A stretch of DNA of 64,000 nt from Aquipuribacter sp051216895 (lineage in GTDB: Bacteria > Actinomycetota > Actinomycetes > Actinomycetales > JBBAYJ01), in contig NZ_JBPKAO010000001.1 of the NCBI RefSeq assembly GCF_051216895.1, positions 124,001 through 188,000 on the forward strand. The letters are read 5' to 3'. A model generated the notes under the pieces. The model saw nothing but the letters and a program-made list of their open reading frames with translations. It made no database searches and had not been told where the DNA came from. Position 1 is the first letter of the stretch. The number at the start of each line of letters is the position of its first letter. A program made the translations under genes and the position numbers. This document shows, in pieces, positions 7,960 to 16,353 of this stretch.

Positions 7960-8801
7960 CGGACCGCCTCCAGGCCCCGGACGAGCGCGTCCAGGTCCGG
8001 GGTCGGACCACCGTCCGGCACCGCGAGGAACGGCAGCGCGGCGTGGTGCCCGCCGGACTCGACCGGACCCACGGCGCGACCCAGCTCGCGCAACCGGTCC
8101 AGCATGGCCGTCCGTTCCTGGTCGTCGGCCACCCGGCGCTGTACCACCGGGGCGTCCTCGGCGACCTGCACCCGGTAGCCCCGCGACCGCAGCTCGTCGG
8201 CCAGCGGCGTCAGGTCGACCCAGCGCAGCACCAGACCCGCGACCCACGGCCGGCCGGCGGTGCTGTCCAGCAGCCGCGAGAACGTGAGCGGGCCGACGTA
8301 GCCGACGCCGCCGGTGACCACGACGCCCCCGGCGTCGCGGAACGGGGAGAGGTCCACGGCAGGGTCGGCCTCGACGTCACCGGCGACCGCGGCGCTCAGC
8401 AGACCGGCGTCGACGCCGTACCCGACCGCAGGCGCGGAGGCGTCCAGGCCGAGGACCGGGAGGGCGGACGAGCGGCGACGGGTGGCGTAGAAGTCCCGGT
8501 CGCGCGCCGCGAGCTCGTCCCGGGACAGGCTGGCCGCGACGTCGGCGGTGTAGTGGTCGAACAGCTCCTGCCCGCTCAGGTGGTGGTTGAGGACCGCGGC
8601 GTCCTGCCCGTAGGACGCGCAGACGTCCACCAGCGACCCGGGGTCGCCCATCGCGTCGACCACCCGGCGGTAGAGCTCGCCCCCCGCGGCCAGCACCCGG
8701 TAGTCCTGGGTGGCGAAGTAGCGCATGTACGGGCGTGGGTCCGGGCTCGTGTAGAGCTCGCTGAAGTCCTTCTTGCCCGGGGTCGTCGGGGTGGCGGTCA
8801 T
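7956..8801 (-). CDS. SAM-dependent-methyltransferase-like protein of unknown substrate
   Basis: A 281-residue protein. The segment GSLVDVCASYGQDAAVL near residues 55-70 looks like a degenerate SAM-binding motif I, and AGGVVVTGGVGYVGPLTFSRLL with WVAGLVLRWVDLTPLADEL resembles the later strands of a Rossmann-like methyltransferase. No catalytic motif defines the substrate. The ATG overlaps the stop of the FAD oxidoreductase gene and the stop overlaps mmuM, so it is the middle gene of a tightly coupled trio. The neighbourhood suggests modification of the oxidoreductase product or a methyl-donor link, but this is inference. Confidence 0.6.
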   Translation of the reverse strand: MTATPTTPGKKDFSELYTSPDPRPYMRYFATQDYRVLAAGGELYRRVVDAMGDPGSLVDVCASYGQDAAVLNHHLSGQELFDHYTADVAASLSRDELAARDRDFYATRRRSSALPVLGLDASAPAVGYGVDAGLLSAAVAGDVEADPAVDLSPFRDAGGVVVTGGVGYVGPLTFSRLLDSTAGRPWVAGLVLRWVDLTPLADELRSRGYRVQVAEDAPVVQRRVADDQERTAMLDRLRELGRAVGPVESGGHHAALPFLAVPDGGPTPDLDALVRGLEAVR

Positions 8802-10375
8802 GACTGCTGCAGCGCCGCCATGGCCGCCGATCTTCCGGGGATGCCGCTGACGCCACCGCCGCGCCTGGCCCCGGCCCCGCCCAGCAGGACCCGGTCGTGC
8901 GCCGTGGCCACGCCCCAGGTGCCGACGTCGCCGTCGCGCTCGGCCCAGGGCCACGACAGGTCCCGGTGGAAGATGTGCCCGCCCGGCAGCCCCACGTCAC
9001 CCTCCAGGTCGACGGGCGTGCGGACCTCCAGGCACGGACGCCCCTGCCCGTCGGTGAGCAGCACGTCCTCGACCGGCTCGGCCAGCACCGACCCGATCGA
9101 GGCCAGCGTCGCCGCGAGCGCCCGCTCGCGGGCCCCGTCCGGGTCGTCGCGGAACAGCCGGGCGGGCATGTGCAGCCCGAACAGGGTCATGGTGTGCACG
9201 CCCTGCTCCCGCAGCCCCGGACCCAGGATCGAGCGGTCGGACAGGGTGTGGCAGTAGACCTCGCACGGCGGCAGGTCCGGGATCCGGCCCGCGGAGGCCT
9301 GCGCGAACGCCGTGGCCAGCTGCTCGGCGGTCTCGTTGACGTGGAACGTGCCGGCGAACGCGTCCTCGGCGCTGACGGCCTCGTCGCGCAGCCGGGGCAG
9401 GCGGCGCAGCAGCATGTTGACCTTGAGCTGGGAGCCCTCGGGGGTGGCGTCGCTGACCGGGTCCCCGGCCCCGCCGTGGTCCTCGGCGCCGGCCGCGGCC
9501 AGCGCGCGGTCCAGTGCGGCCGGTGCCCCGGCCCACACCACGCGGTCGGCGGTCACGACCTGCTCCGTGCCGTCGACGTCGACCACGAGCCGACCGGCCG
9601 GGTCCAGCTGCACCACCCGTGCCCCGGTCCGCAGGTCGGCGCCGGCGTCGCGGGCGGAGCCGGCGAGCGCCCCGGAGACGGCGCCCATCCCCCCGACGGG
9701 CACGTCCCAGTCCCCGGTGCCGCCGCCGATCACGTGGTAGAGGAAGCAGCGGTTGGCGAGCAGGTCCGTCGCCGGGTCGGCGAACGTGCCGATCAGGGCG
9801 TCGGTGAGGGCGACACCACGCACCAGGTCGTCCTGCACGGCCTCGGCCACCCCCACGCCGACGGGCCGGGTGACCAGCAGGTCCCAGATCTCGTCGTCAC
9901 CCACGCGCGCCCGCGCCTGCTCGCGGGACAGCAGCGGCTCGGTCACCGTCGGCCAGAGCGCCTCGGCCGCGCGGGCGGTGCGGGCGTACAGCCGGTCCCA
10001 GCCGCGCCGGTCGCCGCCGGCGCCGATGCGCTCGAACGACGCGGTGGTGGCGGCGTCGTCGTCGGTGACCAGCAGGCCCGACGTCGCCCCGCGCCGGGGG
10101 TCCGGGGTGTAGGAGGACACCCGGCGGCGGACCAGGCGCAGGTCGAGCCCGAGCTCGGTGCGGACCTGCTGCGGCAGCAGGCTGACCAGGTAGGAGTAGC
10201 GCGACAGCCGCGCGTCCACCCCCGGGAAGACCTGCTCGCTGACCGAGGCGCCGCCCAGGTGGTCGGCCTGCTCCAGGAGCAGGACCCGTCGACCGGCTCG
10301 GGCCAGGTACGCCGCGGCGGTCAGCCCGTTGTGGCCGCCCCCGACGACGACGACGTCGTGGTGGGTGCTCTGCAT
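8798..10375 (-). CDS. FAD-dependent oxidoreductase, phytoene-desaturase/PYROXD2-like
   Basis: A 525-residue flavoprotein. The N-terminal dinucleotide-binding motif VVVVGGGHNGLTAAAYLARAG is followed by LLLEQADHLGGAS. The C-terminal FAD contact region is GGAGARRGGGVSGIPGRSAA, as in NAD(P)/FAD-dependent oxidoreductases of the carotenoid desaturase superfamily. The middle carries GGTGDWDVPVGGMGAVSGAL, typical of PYROXD2-type proteins rather than true phytoene desaturases, and no crt genes are adjacent. It is the first gene of a three-gene overlapping unit with a methyltransferase-like protein and MmuM. The divergent neighbour starts 79 bp away, so 10376-10454 must hold both promoters. Confidence 0.85.
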   Translation of the reverse strand: MQSTHHDVVVVGGGHNGLTAAAYLARAGRRVLLLEQADHLGGASVSEQVFPGVDARLSRYSYLVSLLPQQVRTELGLDLRLVRRRVSSYTPDPRRGATSGLLVTDDDAATTASFERIGAGGDRRGWDRLYARTARAAEALWPTVTEPLLSREQARARVGDDEIWDLLVTRPVGVGVAEAVQDDLVRGVALTDALIGTFADPATDLLANRCFLYHVIGGGTGDWDVPVGGMGAVSGALAGSARDAGADLRTGARVVQLDPAGRLVVDVDGTEQVVTADRVVWAGAPAALDRALAAAGAEDHGGAGDPVSDATPEGSQLKVNMLLRRLPRLRDEAVSAEDAFAGTFHVNETAEQLATAFAQASAGRIPDLPPCEVYCHTLSDRSILGPGLREQGVHTMTLFGLHMPARLFRDDPDGARERALAATLASIGSVLAEPVEDVLLTDGQGRPCLEVRTPVDLEGDVGLPGGHIFHRDLSWPWAERDGDVGTWGVATAHDRVLLGGAGARRGGGVSGIPGRSAAMAALQQS

Positions 10376-10454
10376 GCGTCCATCCTGCCCGCCCCCGGGA
10401 CCCGGGCGCCCACGTCGAGGGTTCATCGCACCCCGCGCGGGTACGTTCGCCTGC

Positions 10455-11663
10455 ATGGACCGACCGGACACCAAGGCACGCTGGCACGACGGCTTCGGCC
10501 GGATCGCCACGCGCAGCGCCCAGACCCTGCTCGTCCTCGCCATGGTGGTGGTGGTGACCTTCGTCGGGGTGCAGCTGCGACTGGTGGTGGTCCCGGTCCT
10601 CATCGCCGTGCTGATCGCGGCCGCCGCCACGCCCCTGGTCGACCTCCTCGACCGTCGGATGCCACGCCTGGCGGCCGTCTGGACCACGCTGGTCATGGGG
10701 CTCGCGGCCCTGGGGGCGGTGGCCTGGCTGGTCGGCGACTCGGTGGCGGAGCAGTTCGACGAGCTGCGTGAGGGGGTCACGGACGGGATCACGCAGCTGC
10801 AGGAGTACATCGCCTCCGGCCCGTTCGGCCTGCCCGCCACGGACGTCGGTGACCTGACCGAGCAGCTGCAGGGCGTGCTCCAGGGCTCCGCGGTGCAGTC
10901 GGGTGCCGTCACCGGGGCCACCGCGGTCGCCCAGGTCGCCACCGGTGTCGTCCTCGCCCTGGTGGTGCTGTTCTACCTGCTCAAGGACGGGCGGCAGATG
11001 TGGGCCTTCTTCCGCGACCAGCTGCCGGAACGGACCCACGCGAGGTTCGACCTGGTGGGGACGCGCTCCTCGTCGGTGCTCGGTGGCTACGTCCGCGGGA
11101 CGGCGGTGGTGGCGCTCGTCGACTCGGTGCTCATCGGTGTCGGTCTGCTGATCCTCGGCACCCCGCTCGCCCTGCCGCTCGCGCTGCTCGTGTTCGTCGG
11201 TGCCTTCGTGCCGATCATCGGGGCCGTGGCGGCCGGTTCGGTGGCCGTCCTGATCGCGCTGGCCCTGCAGGGCCCGGTCGAGGCGCTGATCGTGCTCGGC
11301 ATCGTCATCGCGGTGAACCAGATCGAGGGCAACTTCCTCGCCCCGATCGTCCTGGGTCGCAGCCTGTCGCTCCACCCCCTCGTGATCCTGCTCGCCCTGG
11401 CGGCGGGGTCGATCGTGGCCGGCATCGTCGGCGCCATCCTGGCGGTGCCGTTCGCGGCGGTCGCCTGGGCGGCGGTCCAGGCCTCGCGGGAGGCCGACGC
11501 GGAGGAGCGCGCCATGGACGCGGCGGTCACGAGGTCGAGGGCGCCCGACGACCCGGCCCTCGCCGACGCCCGAGAGGTCGAGGGGCGCCGGGTCGAGCAG
11601 GACGCCAAGCAGGGGCGGCGCTCGCTGGCCGACCGGGTCCGGGCCCGCCTGGACCGCCCCTGA
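10455..11663 (+). CDS. AI-2E family transporter (TqsA/PerM-type permease)
   Basis: A 402-residue polytopic membrane protein. It has about eight hydrophobic segments: two near residues 24-60, one at 75-95, a pair around 170-185 ending in VLFYLLKDGRQMW, and three or four from residue 225 to 350 (ALPLALLVFVGAFVPIIGA; VIAVNQIEGNFLAPIVLGR). The FVPIIG and NQIEGNFLAPIVLG motifs are diagnostic of this family, whose members export AI-2 or have other roles such as Na+/H+ exchange. The C-terminal 50 residues are charged and cytoplasmic. The last eleven residues, DRVRARLDRP and stop, are repeated downstream in a 65-bp array, so extra copies of the coding end and stop lie in the 3' untranslated region. 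Confidence 0.88.
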   Translation: MDRPDTKARWHDGFGRIATRSAQTLLVLAMVVVVTFVGVQLRLVVVPVLIAVLIAAAATPLVDLLDRRMPRLAAVWTTLVMGLAALGAVAWLVGDSVAEQFDELREGVTDGITQLQEYIASGPFGLPATDVGDLTEQLQGVLQGSAVQSGAVTGATAVAQVATGVVLALVVLFYLLKDGRQMWAFFRDQLPERTHARFDLVGTRSSSVLGGYVRGTAVVALVDSVLIGVGLLILGTPLALPLALLVFVGAFVPIIGAVAAGSVAVLIALALQGPVEALIVLGIVIAVNQIEGNFLAPIVLGRSLSLHPLVILLALAAGSIVAGIVGAILAVPFAAVAWAAVQASREADAEERAMDAAVTRSRAPDDPALADAREVEGRRVEQDAKQGRRSLADRVRARLDRP

Positions 11664-11903
11664 CCCAGGCGCCGGCCGGCGCCGCCGCGCGCACCGACCG
11701 GGTCCGGGCCTGCCTGGACCGCCCCTGACTCAGGCGCCGGCCGGCGTCGCCGCGCGCACCGACCGGGTCCGGGCCTGCCTGGACCGCCCCTGACTCAGGC
11801 GCCGGCCGGCGTCGCCGCGCGCACCGACCGGGTCCGGGCCTGCCTGGACCGCCCCTGACTCAGGCGCCGGCCGGCGCCGCCGCGCGCACCGACCGGGTCC
11901 GGG
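11631..11903 (+). repeat. 65-bp tandem array, four full units plus a fragment
   Basis: Units begin with GACCGGGTCCGGGC at 11631, 11696, 11761, 11826 and, truncated, at 11891. Unit one overlaps the last codons and stop of the AI-2E permease gene; each later unit again reads DRVRACLDRP-stop. Every unit contains a GGCGCCGGCCGGCG(C/T)C palindrome that could fold as a hairpin. Internal units are nearly identical (TGACTC, GTCGCC) while the outer ones differ (TGACCC, GCCGCC). Confidence 0.95.
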
Positions 11904-11925
11904 TCGCCCCGTCGGGGCCCGCGCC

Positions 11926-12002
11926 GTACCGCCCAGCGACACGGCACGCAGGCTCGACGGTCATGGAGCCGGGTCGACCGGTGGCCCGTCGCTGCCCGGT
12001 AC
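11926..12002 (-). repeat. 77-bp palindromic element, copy 1 (reverse orientation)
   Basis: It runs from GTACCGCCCAGCGACACG to GTCGCTGCCCGGTAC. The ends are 15-bp inverted repeats with two mismatches. Read on the minus strand, the conserved half GACCGTCGAG…GTGTCGCTGGGCGGTAC aligns with the other copies at 40211, 41412 and 42809, all exactly 77 bp. It sits in the gap between two converging genes, right after the 65-bp array. With that array it accounts for most of the 380 bp without a gene here. Confidence 0.85.
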
Positions 12003-12043
12003 GCGGGCGCGCCGGTCCCGGACGCGGGCGCGCCGGAACCGGG

Positions 12044-13222
12044 TCAGAGACCTCGGAGGGCCTCGGCCAGGAGGGCGACGGCCTCGTCCAGCTGGTCGTC
12101 GCGGAGGTACGGCGCGGGGCCGAGACGGAGCACGTCGCCGCGGTGGTCGGTGAGGACGCCGCGCTCGCGCAGCGCCGCCTGCAACGGCCCGGCGTGAGGG
12201 GTGCGCAGGGCCAGGAAGCCCGCTCGCAGGTCGGGGTCGGGCACCACGACCTCGAGCACCGCCGGATCGACGTCCAGGGCCGTCACGGCGCTCGCGAGCC
12301 GCCCGACCTGGTGCCGGCTGACCTGTCGCAGCCGAGGGGGCGTGAGGCCCTGGGCGTCGAAGAACTCCAGCACCCGGGCGGCGCGGTAGTGGCTGGTCGG
12401 GTCGTAGGTGGACCCGGCGAACCGTTCGGGGCCGGGGCCGTAGCCGACCTCCCCGGCGGGGGTGGTCGCCAGGTCGGCGAACTCGGCGAACCAGCCCGTG
12501 ACGACCGGGCGCAGCTGCGACCCGGCCGGCCGGCGCAGGAAGCAGGACCCCTCGCCGTGCTGCAGGTACTTGTAGCCGCCGCCGACCGCGAACGCGTCGA
12601 GCAGGTCGTCGTCGCCCAGCGACCAGTCCAGCGCCCCCAGCGCGTGGTAGGTGTCCACGACCAGCACCGTGCCGTGGCGCCGGGCCGCGGCCGCGGTCGC
12701 GGCCAGGCCCGGGACCACCGAGGCCGTGCCGAACAGCACCTTGGACACCAGCACCATCGCCGTCCGGTCGTCCACCCGCGCCGCGACCCGCTCGGCCAGG
12801 GTCGCCACCGGCTGCGCCGGGACCCGGACGACCTCCACCCCGGTCTCGGCGAGGCGGGCCAGCTGCCGGCGCGCGGAGTGGAACTCCCCGTCGGTGGTCA
12901 CGACCCGCGGCCGGGCGGCCCAGTCCAGCGCGGACATCAGCCGGACCAGCAGGGTGTGGGTGCTGTCGCCCAGCGTCACCACCCCCGAGCCGTCGTCACC
13001 GAGCCAGCGCAACCAGCCGTCCTGAACCCGCGTGGCCTTCGCGAACGCCCGCTCCCACTTCTCGTCCACCAGCGCGGTCGCGTCGTCGAACGCCTCGAGC
13101 TGCCCGTCGCGGGCCACGTCGGGCCAGGCCTGGTGGCTGTGCCCGGTCAGCAGCAGCCGCTCGTGAACCCGGGCGGCCCGGTAGTGCTCGGCCAGCGCCC
13201 GCGGGTCGTGCGGGGCGTCCAT
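12044..13222 (-). CDS. kynU: Kynureninase
   Basis: A 392-residue fold-type-I PLP enzyme that cleaves kynurenine (or 3-hydroxykynurenine) to anthranilate and alanine. Recognisable parts are TGHSHQAWPDVARDGQ, LGDSTHTLLVRLMSALDW, VVTTDGEFHSARRQL, LVVDTYHALGALDWSL, and the PLP lysine in GGGYKYLQHGEGSCFL. RFAGSTYDPTSHYRA matches the C-terminal substrate region. The ATG overlaps the stop of the tryptophan dioxygenase gene (ATGA), so the two form a tryptophan-to-kynurenine-to-anthranilate unit. Kynurenine formamidase is not present alongside. Confidence 0.88.
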   Translation of the reverse strand: MDAPHDPRALAEHYRAARVHERLLLTGHSHQAWPDVARDGQLEAFDDATALVDEKWERAFAKATRVQDGWLRWLGDDGSGVVTLGDSTHTLLVRLMSALDWAARPRVVTTDGEFHSARRQLARLAETGVEVVRVPAQPVATLAERVAARVDDRTAMVLVSKVLFGTASVVPGLAATAAAARRHGTVLVVDTYHALGALDWSLGDDDLLDAFAVGGGYKYLQHGEGSCFLRRPAGSQLRPVVTGWFAEFADLATTPAGEVGYGPGPERFAGSTYDPTSHYRAARVLEFFDAQGLTPPRLRQVSRHQVGRLASAVTALDVDPAVLEVVVPDPDLRAGFLALRTPHAGPLQAALRERGVLTDHRGDVLRLGPAPYLRDDQLDEAVALLAEALRGL

Positions 13223-13995
13223 CAGAACCGGCTCCGGATCGACCACAGCAACGGGAACGCGGGCCGCAGCGTGGACCGCAGGTAGGCCGCCCCGTCGGAG
13301 CCGCCGGTCCCCATCTTCGCGCCGATGGTCCGCTCGACCATCTTGACGTGGCGGTAGCGCCACTCCTGGAGGCCCTCGTCCAGGTCGACGAGGCTCTCGC
13401 ACAGCCCGGCGGCGTCCGGGTCGTGGTGGTAGAGGTCGACCAGAGCGTCCTCGACGGCGGCCTCGTCACCGGGGTCGACCGGGTGCCCGGTGCGCGACAG
13501 GTGGGCCAGCAGCGCGTCCCACAACGACGGGGCGTCGAGGCGGGCCTGCAGCCGGCCGCGGGCCTCGTCGTGCTCGGCCCGACGCATGGCCGCGCGGTCC
13601 TTGAGACCCAGGACGAACTCGACCTCGCGGAACTGCGCGGACTGGAAGCCCGACCCGGACTCCAGGTGCGCACGGAACGACGCGAACTCCAGCGGCGTCA
13701 TGGTCTCGAGCACGTCCAGCTGGCTGACGAGCACCTTGACGATGCTCCGGACCCGGCCGAGCGTGTGGCGGGCCCGGGCCCGGTCGTCGGTGCCGAGCAG
13801 GCGCACGACGCGGTCGAGCTCCCAGAGGATCTGCTTGAACCACAGCTCGTAGACCTGGTGGATGGTGATGAACAGCAGCTCGTCGTGCTCCGGCGGGTCC
13901 GAGCTGAGCCGCTGCAGGCGCAGCAGGTCGTCCACGCGCAGGTACGTCCCGTAGGTCAGGGGTGCCCCGTCGGTCCGGGACGTCTCGTCGGCCAC
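13222..13995 (-). CDS. kynA: Tryptophan 2,3-dioxygenase
   Basis: A 257-residue haem dioxygenase that opens the indole ring of tryptophan to N-formylkynurenine. Diagnostic segments are LTYGTYLRVDDLLRLQ, HDELLFITIHQVYELWFKQI, SGFQSAQFREVEFVLG (including the substrate-contacting FREVE-type region), EWRYRHVKMVERTIGAK with the proximal haem histidine, and GTGGSDGAAYLRSTL. GTG 13995 was chosen; a longer GTG start at 14040 would run into the divergent gene. Only 35 bp separate it from the divergent serine hydrolase, so promoters must overlap. Coupled to kynU by ATGA. Confidence 0.9.
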   Translation of the reverse strand: MADETSRTDGAPLTYGTYLRVDDLLRLQRLSSDPPEHDELLFITIHQVYELWFKQILWELDRVVRLLGTDDRARARHTLGRVRSIVKVLVSQLDVLETMTPLEFASFRAHLESGSGFQSAQFREVEFVLGLKDRAAMRRAEHDEARGRLQARLDAPSLWDALLAHLSRTGHPVDPGDEAAVEDALVDLYHHDPDAAGLCESLVDLDEGLQEWRYRHVKMVERTIGAKMGTGGSDGAAYLRSTLRPAFPLLWSIRSRF

Positions 13996-14030
13996 CGGCC
14001 CATCATGGCCCTGCGGCAGACTCGGCCGCT

Positions 14031-15461
14031 GTGAGCGCACCCGACCTGACCCACGACCTCGTCCGCAGCACGACCGGCTACGTCGACTCCTGGTGGGCGT
14101 TCCGGCGCCGGCACCACCGGGTGCCCGGCGTGCAGGGGGCCGTCGGCCTGGACGGGCAGGTGCTGCTGAGCACCGCCCACGGCCTCGCCGACGTCGAGGC
14201 GGCCACGACCCTCACCACCGAGCACGTGTTCCGGGTGGCGTCGCACTCCAAGACCTTTACCGCGACCGTCGTGCACCAGCTGGCGGCCGAGGGGGTGCTG
14301 CGCCTGGACGACCGGTTGGACGCGTGGCTGCCGTGGACCGCGGACGCCTCGGCGGGGGTCGGGGCCGTGACGCTGCGGCAGCTGCTCAACCACAGCGCCG
14401 GTCTGGTCCGGGACGGCCTCGACGGCGACCAGTGGCAGCTGCGTCGGCCCTTCCACGACGAGGCCGACCTGCGCGAGGTGGTGCGCGACGCCGTGGTCAC
14501 CGGCCCCGACGTGGCCTTCAAGTACTCCAACATCGGGTACGCCCTGCTCGGCCTGGTCGTGGCCTCGGCCACGGGGACCACGTGGGCGCAGGCCGTCCAC
14601 GAGCGGGTGGTGGACCGGCTCGGGCTCACCTCCACCGCCGCGGACCTCGCCCCGGGCGACCCGCTCGCCGACCGGGTCGCCACGGGGTACACCTCGCTCG
14701 CCTACGCCGACGCGCGTGTCCCCGTCGACCAGGTCGGGACCCGGGCCATGGCGGCCGCGACGGGGTTCTGCTCGACCGCCTCCGACCTGCTCCGGTACGT
14801 GGCGGCGCACCGGGACGGCGACGGCGACGCGGACGACCCGCGGCTGCTGGACCCGCAGGCCCGCCGCCAGCTGCAGCACGGCTGGTGGGACGTGCCCGGC
14901 GCCCCGGGGGACGCCTACGGCCTCGGGATGGGCGTGAGCACGGTGGGCGAGCGGCGGCTGGTCGGGCACGGCGGCGGCTGGCCGGGGCACATCACCCGCA
15001 CCCTGCTCGACCCCGGCAGCGGTCTGGCGGTGTCGGTGCTGACCAACGCCATCGACGGCCCTGCGCTCGAGCTGGCCGTCGGGGCGGTCAAGCTGGTGGA
15101 CCTGGCCGCCACGCCCGGTCGGCACGCGCTGACGCCGCCGCAGAAGGACCTGGCCCACGCCTTCGTCGGCCGGTGGGCGACGCTGTGGGGGGTGCAGGAC
15201 ATCGCCCTGCTGGGGGACCGGCTGGTCGGCCTGAACCCGTCGCTCGCCGACCCGACGGCGGCCGTGGTCGACCTGGAGGTCGTCGACGCCGACACCCTGG
15301 TGATGGCCGCCGGGCCCGGCTACGGCGCGGTCGGCGAGCAGGTCCGGGCGACACGGGACGGCGCCGGGCGGGTGGCGACGCTGCGCACCGCGAGCGGCAT
15401 GACGACCTGGCGCGCGGACGAGCTGCCGCTGCCGCGGCGGGTGACGCCCGGATCGATCTGA
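14031..15461 (+). CDS. Beta-lactamase-fold serine hydrolase (class C/esterase-like)
   Basis: A 476-residue member of the beta-lactamase-related serine hydrolases. The catalytic S-x-x-K is in RVASHSKTFTATVVHQL (near residue 77), the Y-x-N is in FKYSNIGYALLGLV (near residue 165), and a GHGGGWPG segment substitutes for the KTG box near residue 310. No signal peptide is visible, so it is probably cytoplasmic and more likely an esterase or D-aminopeptidase-type enzyme than a resistance determinant. The C-terminal ~110 residues after LAATPGRHALTPPQKDL form an extra beta domain seen in some members. GTG start; divergent from tryptophan dioxygenase. Confidence 0.85.
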   Translation: MSAPDLTHDLVRSTTGYVDSWWAFRRRHHRVPGVQGAVGLDGQVLLSTAHGLADVEAATTLTTEHVFRVASHSKTFTATVVHQLAAEGVLRLDDRLDAWLPWTADASAGVGAVTLRQLLNHSAGLVRDGLDGDQWQLRRPFHDEADLREVVRDAVVTGPDVAFKYSNIGYALLGLVVASATGTTWAQAVHERVVDRLGLTSTAADLAPGDPLADRVATGYTSLAYADARVPVDQVGTRAMAAATGFCSTASDLLRYVAAHRDGDGDADDPRLLDPQARRQLQHGWWDVPGAPGDAYGLGMGVSTVGERRLVGHGGGWPGHITRTLLDPGSGLAVSVLTNAIDGPALELAVGAVKLVDLAATPGRHALTPPQKDLAHAFVGRWATLWGVQDIALLGDRLVGLNPSLADPTAAVVDLEVVDADTLVMAAGPGYGAVGEQVRATRDGAGRVATLRTASGMTTWRADELPLPRRVTPGSI

Positions 15462-15517
15462 CGGGGCGGACCTGACGGGCGCGATCTGACGGGCCGCCCT
15501 GATCGGTCCGACGGTCG

Positions 15518-15558
15518 GCGGGGGAGACGGCCGAAGGGGTCCGGGCCGCCTCCCCCGC
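15518..15558. terminator. Bidirectional hairpin between converging genes
   Basis: Arms GCGGGGGAG (15518) and CTCCCCCGC (ending 15558) pair perfectly, with an inner CGGCC/GGCCG extension and a short loop. It sits between the serine hydrolase and the convergent secreted-protein gene. No T-tract, as is common in such high GC. Confidence 0.65.
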
Positions 15559-15563
15559 GAGCG

Positions 15564-16274
15564 TCAGCGGTTGCGGACCCGGACGCGCGAGACCTCGACC
15601 CAGGTCGACAGCCGCGCGGAGGAGTACTCGCCCTCGGCGTCGTCGAACACCATCGGCCCGATCCGCCCGGTGACGGTCCCTTCCCGACCGGTCTGGCTGT
15701 AGGTCGAGGACCACGTCACGCCGCCGTCGCTGTACCGCGAGCTGTACCGCTCCACGAAGGTCCCGGTGCCGCCGGTGATCCGGATGTCCACGGCGGGGTT
15801 GCCCAGCGGGGTGCCGTGGTCGGTGACGGCCAGCGTGCCGGTGATGCGGGCGTTGCGGTTGCGCTTGTCCGCGACCACGGTGAGGTCGCCGTCCTCGATG
15901 GTGCGGAAGGCGACGACCTCGCAGAACGGGCCCTCGGGCTCCTCCTCCTCGCCGTGCCCGCCCCAGCCGTCGTCGGGGGTGACCCCCGGGGGGCACTCGA
16001 GGTCGACGACGTCGCCGTAGACGTACGTGCCGCTCCCGTCGCCGGGCGTCTCGACGCTCAGCCAGCCCTGGTGGTAGTTGCCCAGGACGCCACCCGGGAG
16101 CCGGCCGACCTCCTGCCAGCTCAGGCTGATGGAGCGGCCCGAGGACGCGTTGCGCTCGTTCTGCGGTGGCTCGAACACGTCGGCGGAGGCCGACGGTGCC
16201 GTGGTGAGGGCCAGGGCGAGGACGGCGCCGGTGGCGGTGAGGGCCGTCGCGAGACGGCGGAGGGTGCTGGGCAT
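15564..16274 (-). CDS. Secreted protein of unknown function
   Basis: A 236-residue protein. A clear Sec signal peptide occupies residues 1-32 (MPSTLRRLATAL … APSASA) with a cleavage site after ASA. The mature part is rich in beta-type segments and contains an acidic patch (GGHGEEEEPEGPF) and two Cys (LECPPG, FCEVV) that may form a disulfide. I recognise no catalytic motif or family. AGGAGA five bases before the ATG supports the start. The gene lies 79 bp downstream of the haloperoxidase-like gene on the same strand and may be expressed with it. Confidence 0.75.
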   Translation of the reverse strand: MPSTLRRLATALTATGAVLALALTTAPSASADVFEPPQNERNASSGRSISLSWQEVGRLPGGVLGNYHQGWLSVETPGDGSGTYVYGDVVDLECPPGVTPDDGWGGHGEEEEPEGPFCEVVAFRTIEDGDLTVVADKRNRNARITGTLAVTDHGTPLGNPAVDIRITGGTGTFVERYSSRYSDGGVTWSSTYSQTGREGTVTGRIGPMVFDDAEGEYSSARLSTWVEVSRVRVRNR

Positions 16275-16353
16275 GGCGGTCTCCTGGGAGCTGGGTCGGG
16301 TGATGGGTCGTGACCGTGCGGCGGTGCTGGTCGGCGGTGCTGGTCCGGGGCTG

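Noticed and set aside
8798..10375. Phytoene desaturase (carotenoid biosynthesis)
   Set aside because: The FAD fold matches the superfamily, but no other crt genes are nearby and the middle motifs are of the PYROXD2-like branch.
11631..11903. CRISPR array
   Set aside because: The 65-bp units are directly adjoining, with no spacers, and include coding-end sequence.
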